A program made the translations under genes and the position numbers. Positions 27,669 to 35,164 of a stretch of 64,000 bases of DNA are shown here, piece by piece. Every line of letters starts with the position of its first letter. Position 1 is the stretch's first letter. The notes under the pieces are model-generated. The model saw only the letters and a list, made by a program, of their open reading frames with translations, searched no databases and was not told where the DNA came from. The DNA is from Actinomadura alba. Lineage in GTDB: Bacteria; Actinomycetota; Actinomycetes; Streptosporangiales; Streptosporangiaceae. The stretch covers positions 1 through 64,000 of the forward strand of contig NZ_JABVEC010000033.1 in NCBI RefSeq assembly GCF_014323705.1, read 5' to 3'.

Positions 27669-28073
27669 TCACACGTCGGTCGACCGCCCGGATCCGCCAC
27701 CACCCGCGCCCGGCAATCCGGAAGGAGCGCGCTGAAAGGGCGTGACGAAAGGTCCGCCCGCCGAATAATTCAAAACATGATCATCTGTAGTGGATAACAG
27801 CCGCCCTGCTTCCGGCGGAAAGCCCGGAAACAGGGCGGCTGACCTTGTGGCGTATAGCGAACTCACTCCGTCAATTGTCGAAATATGCCACCGTCGCGGA
27901 ATGAGCGATGGCACAAAATCATCGGGTTCGCCGATGCGGCCGGGGCTAGGGTCCGATCGACAGATCTTCGACACGGTTGTGGCCCGCGGTCTTTCCTCTC
28001 CGGCGGTCAATGATCGGGAAGCGCCGTCCTTTGTGCGAGACCGCTGCCATGCCGTCCGCGTGGAGGTAGTCGA
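27669..28073. other. Intergenic region with terminator
   Basis: About 400 bp. Apart from the hairpin at 27798-27841, I see no gene. The sequence is noticeably less GC-rich around 27840-27960, which may contain the promoter of the following DUF1906 gene. Confidence 0.4.
27798..27841 (+). terminator. Operon terminator
   Basis: CAGCCGCCCTG (27798-27808) pairs perfectly with CAGGGCGGCTG (27831-27841); the 22-nt loop contains a smaller CTTCCGG/CCGGAAA pairing. It is 130 bp behind the deacetylase gene. Confidence 0.65.
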
Positions 28074-28925
28074 ATGCGCCTGAGACCCCGCTCTTTCCGC
28101 CCCAGAGCATGGCTTGCCGCCCAGGCGGCCCTGCTCGCCGGATTGTTCTCCATCGCGCCACTGCCCGCCGCCCCACCCGCCCAGGCCTCATTCGGGAACA
28201 GCATCCACATGGGCTGGGACGCCTGCGCCGCCACGATCGCGAAGGCGCAGGCGTTCTGGACCAACACCCCGTACTGGAACATGGGCCTCTACATCGGAGG
28301 CGCGTCCTACGGCACGGGCTGCAAGCGATGGACCAACGCCGAGGTCGGCCAGCTTCGCTCGATGGGCTACAAGTTCCTGCCGCTGTGGGTCGGCCCGCAG
28401 GCGCCGTGCACCGGTTACGCGAACCGGTTCAGCTCCAACACCTCCACCGCGTACTCCCAGGGCAGGGACGAGGCCATCGCCGTCTACAACAAGATGGTGT
28501 CGCTGGGCTGGGACACCGCCAACGCGCCGGCGATCTACGACCTGGAGAACTTCGACACCACCAACTCCGGCTGCATGAACGCCGCCAAGTCGTTCATCAA
28601 CGGCTGGGTCTACCAGATGCACGTCCCGCCCGCCCAGAAGGCGGGCGTCTACGGCTCGGCCTGCGCGTCCGGGCTCAGCCAGTACGCCTCGATCGCCAAT
28701 GTGCCCGACTTCATCCACGGCGCGGACTGGGACGGCATCAAGAGCGTCCGTGACATGGCCTGCGTCTCCAGCGGCAGCTGGGTCAACCGGCAGCGACACA
28801 AGCAGTATCAGGGCGACCACAACGAGACCTGGAACGGCGTGACGATGAACATCGACAGCGACTGCTCGAACGGGCCCGTCTATCCGGGTCCCGATGCGCT
28901 GACCAGCCCGCAGGGCTGCGAGTGA
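28074..28925 (+). CDS. Secreted DUF1906 (glycoside hydrolase-like) protein
   Basis: A 283-residue exported protein; the signal peptide ends near AQAS (about residue 39). The rest matches the DUF1906/Rv2525c-like domain, a TIM-barrel related to GH25-type lysozymes: GWDACAATIAKAQAFW, YNMGLYIGG-like MGLYIGGASYG, FLPLWVGPQAP, and AIYDLENFD with acidic residues. Multiple cysteines suggest disulfides. Cell-wall glycan action is inferred only. GGAGG precedes the ATG. It is coupled to the next gene by a 4-bp overlap. Confidence 0.85.
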   Translation: MRLRPRSFRPRAWLAAQAALLAGLFSIAPLPAAPPAQASFGNSIHMGWDACAATIAKAQAFWTNTPYWNMGLYIGGASYGTGCKRWTNAEVGQLRSMGYKFLPLWVGPQAPCTGYANRFSSNTSTAYSQGRDEAIAVYNKMVSLGWDTANAPAIYDLENFDTTNSGCMNAAKSFINGWVYQMHVPPAQKAGVYGSACASGLSQYASIANVPDFIHGADWDGIKSVRDMACVSSGSWVNRQRHKQYQGDHNETWNGVTMNIDSDCSNGPVYPGPDALTSPQGCE

Positions 28926-30136
28926 AGGGCGGGTGGCAGACGATGCAGCGACACCTCGACCACACCGCGCTGCGGCGGGCGGCCAGGCTCCTTCCCCTCG
29001 CGCTCATCGGCCTGGGTTCGGCGCTCGCCGTCACCGGGTGCGGCACTGTACGGGCGGCCGACGACGCTGCGGCCGCCGCACCGGCGGACGGCGGCGCACC
29101 GCCCATCGACGCCGCACTCGTCGCACCGGGCTTCGGCTGGGTGCTCACCGCCGACCGGCTCCTGATCACGCGCGACGCGGGCGCGACCTTCACCGACGCC
29201 AAGGCGCCCGTGCCGGCGACCCGGGCACGTGCCGCAGTCTTCCGTGACGCGTCGAACGGGTACGTGACGGCCGCGTCCGGCGACACGGTCACCATCGCCG
29301 CCACCAGCGACGGCGGCCGTACCTGGCGGACCACGACCGCGCGCGACGCCGCGGCGCCGCCCGTGGCCTACGGCCGGATGCGGGTGGCGTTCGGTGACGC
29401 CTCCCACGGCGTGATCCTGGCCAAGACCTCCACCAGTGCCATGTCCTCGGCGGCGACGCTCTTCGCCACCACGGACGGCGGCGCCTCCTGGCGGGCCCGG
29501 CCGGCCCCGGTGGCCGGGGAGGTCGCGGTGGATCCCGGTGGCCGTACCTGGCTGGCCGGCGGGGTCGCCGACGACGAACTCCACAGCTCACCCGATCTCG
29601 GCCGGCACTGGGAGCGGGCCGAACTGCGGCTCGGCGACACCTCCGGCGGCATGACGGTCGCGCCGCCGGCCGGTGGCGTGCTGCCGGTCACCGCCGTCAC
29701 CAAGGACGACCGTACGGAGGTCGCGCTGCTCACGACGGCCGACAAGGGCCGCACGTGGCGCGAGACCAACCGCGTCGCGGTGCACGGCCGGACCGGTCCC
29801 GGGGTCCGGGTGCCCGTGGCCCCGGGCACATCAAGCGCTGCCGCGGCGGCCCCGCTGGTGGTCGACACGGCGGGCGGGCACGCCTACCGCCTCGCGCCGC
29901 ACCGTTCCGCGACGACGGGCACGGCCGCGACGGCGGACCTCCGCCCGTCCGGGTTGCCCGAGGGGGCGCACGCCGTCACGTTCGCCGGCGACCAGCGCTC
30001 CGGCTGGGCCCTGGCCACGTACGGTCGCTGCGCGAACGGCAAGACCGAGTGTTCGCTGTACCACCCGCTGATGACGACGACCGACGGCGGCGCCACCTGG
30101 CGGCAGGTCCGGCTCTGGGTTCAGCGGCTCAACTGA
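28922..30136 (+). CDS. BNR/Asp-box repeat lipoprotein
   Basis: A 404-residue lipoprotein; the lipobox is VTGC at about residue 40. The mature part has repeated S/T-x-D-x-G-x-T/S-W Asp boxes (TSDGGRTWR, TTDGGASWR, SPDLGRHWE, TADKGRTWR, TTDGGATWR), the signature of a sialidase-like or Ycf48-like beta-propeller. The function is unknown. GTGA overlaps the previous stop; an ATG seven codons later (28943) is a possible start. It probably forms a two-gene unit with the DUF1906 gene. Confidence 0.8.
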   Translation: MKGGWQTMQRHLDHTALRRAARLLPLALIGLGSALAVTGCGTVRAADDAAAAAPADGGAPPIDAALVAPGFGWVLTADRLLITRDAGATFTDAKAPVPATRARAAVFRDASNGYVTAASGDTVTIAATSDGGRTWRTTTARDAAAPPVAYGRMRVAFGDASHGVILAKTSTSAMSSAATLFATTDGGASWRARPAPVAGEVAVDPGGRTWLAGGVADDELHSSPDLGRHWERAELRLGDTSGGMTVAPPAGGVLPVTAVTKDDRTEVALLTTADKGRTWRETNRVAVHGRTGPGVRVPVAPGTSSAAAAAPLVVDTAGGHAYRLAPHRSATTGTAATADLRPSGLPEGAHAVTFAGDQRSGWALATYGRCANGKTECSLYHPLMTTTDGGATWRQVRLWVQRLN

Positions 30137-30597
30137 GATTCCCGTACCAGAGGTCCGGCCTCCCGTCGTGACCTCGCAGCCTGAACAGATGACGCGAGAC
30201 CGTCGCAGAGCGGGTGGCCTGTCACTCGCGGCGACGGCCTCGCGTCATCGGCTCGCCGCACCTCGATCGCTCGCTGGTGCTGCGGTCGGCGCCGGCGCCC
30301 GTAATGTGACCGTCTCGATTCAGGCATCTGGAAATACGCTGAATTGTGCGTCACCGTACCCATCGCGTCCGTCGGCTGCAAATAACCAAATGTACGACAT
30401 CGCAGGCGGAGCGACAATGCGTCGAGCCCCGGATCAGGGCAATTGAAAGCGATCTGTAAGCGCCTCTTCGCCCGCGACGGAATTCATTCCCAGCGGGTGC
30501 GGCGGACGGGTGGGGGCGGCCGACGCGAAAGAGCGCGCCGCGCGGACGATGACACCCTGCTCGAAAGTTTGTTCGCATGTGGGGTACGCTGCGGTGC
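30137..30597. other. Intergenic region
   Basis: About 460 bp with the terminator at 30188-30249. The rest, especially 30300-30560, is lower in G+C and contains no gene I can support. Confidence 0.4.
30188..30249 (+). terminator. Long hairpin terminator
   Basis: Nineteen bases at 30188-30206 are complementary to 30231-30249 with one mismatch, and a 24-nt loop lies between. It is 52 bp after the stop codon of the Asp-box lipoprotein gene. Confidence 0.65.
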
Positions 30598-30825
30598 GTG
30601 CTGTACGACGAAGAGGTCAACGCCCAGGTGTCACCCTCCGGCCGCCCGATCGGCTGGGTCTGGCGCGAAGCGTCCTACACGGTGACCAGAGTGCTCGGCG
30701 AGTGGCAGGCACCGGGCGAGGTGCGGTTGCTGCGGGTCGGCGTGCGCACCGAGAGCGGTCCCGGCGTGGCGGAGCTCGCGGTCGCCGCCGAAGGGCGGAC
30801 CCGGCTCCGGCAGCTCTGGACCTGA
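30598..30825 (+). CDS. Small DUF6504-like protein
   Basis: A 75-residue protein starting at a GTG (VLYDEEVNAQVSPSGRPIGW). The pattern of a short beta-rich core with RPIGWVWREASYTVTRVLGEW resembles DUF6504 domains, which often accompany mutagenesis polymerase genes; none is nearby. The function is unknown. A perfect terminator hairpin follows. Confidence 0.6.
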   Translation: MLYDEEVNAQVSPSGRPIGWVWREASYTVTRVLGEWQAPGEVRLLRVGVRTESGPGVAELAVAAEGRTRLRQLWT

Positions 30826-30840
30826 CTCCGGCCGCCCACG

Positions 30841-30880
30841 GCGATCTCGCAGCCGGTCATGCGATCGGCTGCGAGATCGC
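30841..30880. terminator. Perfect bidirectional terminator
   Basis: A perfect 15-bp stem (30841-30855 with 30866-30880) around a 10-nt loop, between two convergent genes. Confidence 0.8.
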
Positions 30881-30992
30881 GGTGACGGGACGGCCGGCAG
30901 CGGCAGGAGCACCATCGTCAAGCCGCTGTGCCGCATGTACGACCCCTCGACGGCGAGTACACCCGCCTGTTCAGCCGGCAGGCGGCGGGCTT

Positions 30993-31970
30993 TCAGCTCG
31001 ACGGCACCCTCGACGACACCGGACTCGCGGAGAGATAGGCGCCCATCCACCGCTCGAGCTCGGCGAAGGTCCGCTCGCGCGCCGGCTCGGCGGACAGCAC
31101 CAGGTCGTGCAGGCCGTCCTCGATCCGGACGAGGGTGAGGTGGCGGCCGAGCCGGTTCGACCAGCGGGCGATCTGCTCCACGTCGAGCACCGCGTCCGCG
31201 CGGGTCAGCTCGTCCGATCCCGGCCTGGGCTTGACGCTGCGGGTCGAGCACATGACGAGGACGGGCACGTCGATGCCGAGCCCCCGGTGCAGGCGCAGCT
31301 GCCCACGGCGCACGGCGGCCAGCCACGCGGCCCGCACCGGGAATCCCTCGATCGGTTTCCAGGCCAGGTCGAAGTCCCATTCGCCGTCGTGGTCGCGGTG
31401 AATGCTGCGCGGGTAGAGCTCCGACACCGCGGCCGGCAGCTTGGCGTGCGGGCGCGGCCGGGCGAGTGTACGGGCCAGTCCCGCGCCGAACCGGCGCATG
31501 ACCGCGGGCGCGTTGATGTCGAAGAAGGGGCTGTTGAGGAAGAGCCCGTCGACCACGCCACGGCCCTGGACCCGGTCGGCCCAGAGAGCGCTGATCAGGC
31601 CGCCGGTCGAATGCCCGTTGAGCAGCAGGAGGTCATGGTCGGCGCGGATGATCCGGACCGCCTCGTCGAGTTCGGCGAAGTAGTCCGTGAGGCTGTGGAT
31701 CATGTTGGGCGTCTGGTGCTCCAGCAGCGACCGCCCGTACTTCCGCAGGTCGAGCGCGTAGAAGTCGTATCCGCGCTCGACGTAGAAGTCGGCGAGGTGG
31801 GTCTGGAAGAAGTAGTCGACGAACCCGTGGACGTACAGCACAGCGCGGCGGGTCGGCTCGGCGGCGCGGCGCCGTACGAGCGTGGCGACGACCTCGCCTT
31901 CGGCGTCCCGCCCGAGCGGCAGCCTGAAGGCCTCGTAACCGGGACCGAGAACGTCCTGCGTCGCTTCCAT
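30993..31970 (-). CDS. Alpha/beta hydrolase (serine aminopeptidase/lysophospholipase type)
   Basis: A 325-residue hydrolase. VLYVHGFVDYFFQ is the oxyanion region and LLNGHSTGGLIS carries the nucleophile Ser in GHSTG. An Asp late in the chain and His in EDGLHDLVLS complete the triad. It resembles the Hydrolase_4 (monoglyceride lipase/lysophospholipase) group. ATG 31970 has GAGGAG at 5 nt; the GTG two codons earlier is less likely. Divergent from the kinase gene. Confidence 0.85.
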   Translation of the reverse strand: MEATQDVLGPGYEAFRLPLGRDAEGEVVATLVRRRAAEPTRRAVLYVHGFVDYFFQTHLADFYVERGYDFYALDLRKYGRSLLEHQTPNMIHSLTDYFAELDEAVRIIRADHDLLLLNGHSTGGLISALWADRVQGRGVVDGLFLNSPFFDINAPAVMRRFGAGLARTLARPRPHAKLPAAVSELYPRSIHRDHDGEWDFDLAWKPIEGFPVRAAWLAAVRRGQLRLHRGLGIDVPVLVMCSTRSVKPRPGSDELTRADAVLDVEQIARWSNRLGRHLTLVRIEDGLHDLVLSAEPARERTFAELERWMGAYLSASPVSSRVPSS

Positions 31971-32095
31971 GATCACTCCTCGCGCGGGTGGCGTGCCCAG
32001 CGTACGACCCCTCCGATCCGGCCGTAACCTTGATCGAGACCACCGCGGCCTGGGAGCGTAGGCGGCCCAAGCCTGGTCGAGCCCCCTGGAGTGAG

Positions 32096-33721
32096 ATGGT
32101 CGCGCACCTACGCCCCGGTGATCCGGAGCGGCTCGGGCACTATCGCGTCGTCGGCCGGCTCGGCCGAGGCGGCATGGGCACCGTCTACCTGGGCGAGGAC
32201 GAGGCGGGGCGCCGCGTCGCCGTGAAGGTCATCAACACTGAACTCGCCGATGACGAGGCCTTTCACGCCAGGTTCCGGCGAGAGGTGACCGCCGCCCGAA
32301 GCGTCCGCAGGTTCTGCACCGCGGCCGTGCTCGACGCCCGGCTCGAGGGAGATCCTCTCTACGTCGTCACCGAGTACGTCGACGGCCCCACGCTCGACCA
32401 GGCGGTGCGCGAGGGCGGGCCGCTGAGCGGGGGTGCCCTCGACGGGCTCGCGGTGGGCATGGCCACCGCCCTCGGCTCCATCCATGCCGCCGGGATCGTC
32501 CATCGCGATCTGAAACCGTCGAACGTGATGCTCTCCCCCACCGGGCCGAGGGTGATCGACTTCGGCATCGCCCGCGCGCTCGACGCCGCCGACGGGCCCA
32601 CCCGCACCGGTCAGTTCGTCGGGACCCCCGCCTACCTGGCTCCCGAGCTGATGGCCGGAGGCGAGGTCACCCCCGCCGCGGACGTGTTCTCGTGGGGCTG
32701 CGTGGTGACCTACGCGGGAACCGGGCGTGCGCCGTTCCCCGGCACCTCGGTGCCCGAGGTGATCCATCGGGTCGTCAACGAGCCCCCGGTGCTCGACGGG
32801 CTCGACCCCGAGCTGCACGCGCTGGTCGCCGCCGCCCTGGACAAGGACCCGCGCCGCCGCCCGACGACCCCGCAGCTTCTGGCGGGGCTGACCGGCCGGG
32901 CGCGAACGGAGCCGGCCGCCACCGCACGGATCACGTTTCCACCGGTGGGCGGCACCGGTCCGGCCGCGCCCCCCGACGCCCCGGCCACCCGCCCCGACGC
33001 CCCATCGATGGCGGCGCCGGCACGGTCGCGGCGGTTCTGGCGCGACCGCCGGGTGCTCGGCCTCGGTGTCGGCGCGGTCGGCGTAATCGTGGCTGGGGCG
33101 GTCGTCACGGCGCTCCTGCTTCCCGACGGCGACGCCGACGGCGTGAAGGTACGGCCGCCGGCAGCCGTCGAGACGTACGTGCCGTCCGACGATTTCAGCG
33201 AGCCGCAGTCCGGCTGGGAGAAGCCCGAGCGCTACCGCGGCGGCGAGTACGTCATGGAACTGCGCGGCTCGGGCCGCGACGCGACGGCGGACAGCCCGCG
33301 TCCCAACCAGTTCCTGCCCGAGCGCGCCCGCATCGACGTCGGCGTTCGGATCTCAGGCGGGGCCGGGGCGGAGGCCGGGGTCTTCTGTCGCTCGATCGGT
33401 GGCGCCTACGGCAGCTACTGGCTGGTCCTGCGCGCCGACGGCACCGCGCGCATCATGAAGTACACCCTCGCGACCGTGCGCCAACTGGCGGGCGCGAAGG
33501 GCGGCATCCACCGCGACCGCGTCAACCGGCTCCAGGCCACGTGCGTCCACGAGGGTGGCGTGCAGAGGCTGGCCCCGTGGGTGAACGGCCGTCTCGTCGC
33601 CCAGGCCACCGACGACAGCAAGCCGTTCAAGCCGGTCGCGACCGGGGTGGTCGTACGCCGTCCCGAGAGCGATCCGCCGGCGTCCTACGCCTTCGACGAC
33701 TTCGCGGCCTACCGCGTCTGA
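32096..33721 (+). CDS. Membrane Ser/Thr protein kinase
   Basis: A 541-residue PknB-type kinase. Gly-rich loop GRLGRGGMGTVYLG (20-33), catalytic Lys44 in VAVKV, HRDLKPSN (136-143) and DFG (155-157) are intact, followed by GTPAYLAPE. A Pro-rich linker leads to one transmembrane helix (about 353-373), and an extracytoplasmic domain of about 170 residues begins DDFSEPQSGW, resembling concanavalin-like (DUF1080-type) beta-sandwiches that may sense a glycan or ligand. ATG 32096 has GGAG at 4 nt. It phosphorylates unknown cell targets. Confidence 0.9.
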   Translation: MVAHLRPGDPERLGHYRVVGRLGRGGMGTVYLGEDEAGRRVAVKVINTELADDEAFHARFRREVTAARSVRRFCTAAVLDARLEGDPLYVVTEYVDGPTLDQAVREGGPLSGGALDGLAVGMATALGSIHAAGIVHRDLKPSNVMLSPTGPRVIDFGIARALDAADGPTRTGQFVGTPAYLAPELMAGGEVTPAADVFSWGCVVTYAGTGRAPFPGTSVPEVIHRVVNEPPVLDGLDPELHALVAAALDKDPRRRPTTPQLLAGLTGRARTEPAATARITFPPVGGTGPAAPPDAPATRPDAPSMAAPARSRRFWRDRRVLGLGVGAVGVIVAGAVVTALLLPDGDADGVKVRPPAAVETYVPSDDFSEPQSGWEKPERYRGGEYVMELRGSGRDATADSPRPNQFLPERARIDVGVRISGGAGAEAGVFCRSIGGAYGSYWLVLRADGTARIMKYTLATVRQLAGAKGGIHRDRVNRLQATCVHEGGVQRLAPWVNGRLVAQATDDSKPFKPVATGVVVRRPESDPPASYAFDDFAAYRV

Positions 33722-34138
33722 GCAACCGGCGCGGCAACTTGAGAACACCCGCACCCGCAAGGCCATGGATCAGGCGTTGGCAGGACTCGACACCGACCAG
33801 CAGCCACCAGCTACCCAGGTCGCATCAGTGCGCGTACGACGGTCCAACCGCGCTCCTCGGCAACCCGGAGATCGTCCAAGGCGACCGGGTCACCCACCCA
33901 TCTGCGATACGACGTCCGTCGATAGCACGCATGTTGAGTTGCGGCGTGTCGGGGTCAAGGATCGCCCGGGGACCCCGACACGCCACGACTCAACGATGGG
34001 ACCTGGACCGACGGCTCCCGCGGTGTGACCCGCCCGGCCTCGGCGGTGGGGACGTCACGTTGTGATCTCTTCGTCACCACCGGTTGCGGCCCTCCGCCAT
34101 ACTGCGGTGTTCCGTTCCGCGAGAGAGGGGGCGCGGCG
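33722..34138. other. Intergenic region with palindrome B1
   Basis: About 415 bp. Palindrome B1 (33933-33994) is the main feature. The remaining sequence has no gene I can support; the YidD promoter should lie here. Confidence 0.4.
33933..33994. repeat. Palindromic element B, copy 1
   Basis: Arms of 24 bp (33933-33956 and 33971-33994) are complementary with two mismatches around a 14-nt loop. The arm begins GTTGAGTTGCGGCGTGTCG. A second copy lies at 35092-35153. It behaves like an intergenic REP-type repeat or a terminator. Confidence 0.65.
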
Positions 34139-34939
34139 GTGGCCGACGGACCCGGTGACGGCGAGGAGAACGAGCGGGAACCGCAGGGCCTGCCATGGGG
34201 CTTCCGGGGCCGGGTCAGGCACTGGGCGCTGGCGGCCGTCGCACTGGTCGGCCTCGCCGTCGTTGTGGCCGCCGTGCTGTGGGCCTGGGTCCGAGATCGT
34301 CGAGAGGACGGCTCATCTCCGCCCCCCGTACCCGGCACCCCGTCCACGCCCGGCACCCCGCCCGTGCCCGGCGGGACGTCCGCTCCCTCCGGTGGATCGC
34401 CCGGAGCCGGAGGCGCCCCGGGCTCGCCCTCGGACGGCTCGGGAGGCGGCTCCTGCGGGGATGACGGCTGCTCCGGCTGTTCGGCCGGCCAGGAGGCCTG
34501 CGACGACGTCGTGGGCAGTTGCACCGAAGCCGTCTCCGATGCGTGCTCCAGCGACCCGGGATGTTCAGGGCCCTCGTGCGGCAACGACTCGGGGTGCTCC
34601 GAGACGACGGCGTACGCGCCGTCTGCGCAGCCGCTGACCGACCTCATCGCGGGGATCCCGCCGATGTTCCTCCAGGTCCGGGTCGGCCGGAGCCCGTCGG
34701 CCCGCCTGGGCGTCCTCGCCATCCGGGCCTATCAGCGGTGGATCTCGCCGCGGCTCTCCGTCCGCTGCCGGTTCACGCCGAGCTGCAGCCGGTACGGCCT
34801 GCAGGCGATCGAGCAATACGGACTCCTGGCCGGCTCCCGGCTCGCACTCGCCCGGATCCGGCGATGCGTGGTGACGGTGCCGCGGGGGAGCGTCGACCCG
34901 GTTCCCGGGCACTGCCCCGCGCGGCCGGCGGGCGCGTGA
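34139..34939 (+). CDS. YidD domain protein with Cys-rich membrane-anchored extension
   Basis: A 266-residue fusion. The last 75 residues match the YidD membrane-protein insertion efficiency factor (YQRWISPRLSVRCRFTPSCS, then RYGLQAIEQYG and ARIRRC), normally a stand-alone protein of about 70-100 residues beside YidC and rpmH. Here it is preceded by a transmembrane helix (WALAAVALVGLAVVVAAVLWAW), a Pro/Gly/Ser linker and a stretch with more than ten cysteines. GTG 34139 has GAGAGGGGG upstream. Not near oriC genes, so it is probably a divergent paralogue. Confidence 0.75.
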   Translation: MADGPGDGEENEREPQGLPWGFRGRVRHWALAAVALVGLAVVVAAVLWAWVRDRREDGSSPPPVPGTPSTPGTPPVPGGTSAPSGGSPGAGGAPGSPSDGSGGGSCGDDGCSGCSAGQEACDDVVGSCTEAVSDACSSDPGCSGPSCGNDSGCSETTAYAPSAQPLTDLIAGIPPMFLQVRVGRSPSARLGVLAIRAYQRWISPRLSVRCRFTPSCSRYGLQAIEQYGLLAGSRLALARIRRCVVTVPRGSVDPVPGHCPARPAGA

Positions 34940-34981
34940 GACGTGACCGTGCCGGAGCGAACGACAACTCAACGACATCCC

Positions 34982-35050
34982 GCGAACAACTGCATGATCA
35001 CGGAGGAAGGTCGCGGCGACCCACTCCGCCGTGATCATGCAGTTGTTCGC
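34982..35050. repeat. Palindromic element A, full hairpin copy
   Basis: Perfect 22-bp arms (34982-35003 and 35029-35050), each containing CGAACAACTGCATGATCACG or its complement, surround a 25-nt centre that is itself partly self-complementary (GGAGGAAGGTCG/CGACCCACTCC). Intergenic, between yidD and cobN. It is the cleanest copy of the family. Confidence 0.85.
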
Positions 35051-35091
35051 CGTCCGACGCGCGCGCATCGCGTCACGACCGTCCATCCCGT

Positions 35092-35153
35092 GCGTTGACT
35101 CGCGGCGTGTCGTTGATTTCCGCCGTCCCACACCCACGACACGCCGCAACTCG
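35092..35153. repeat. Palindromic element B, copy 2
   Basis: Arms at 35092-35112 and 35133-35153 are complementary at about 18 of 21 positions and share GCGGCGTGTCG with copy B1. It starts 11 bp behind the cobN stop codon and may serve as its terminator. Confidence 0.6.
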
Positions 35154-35164
35154 ACGAAGGCGAT

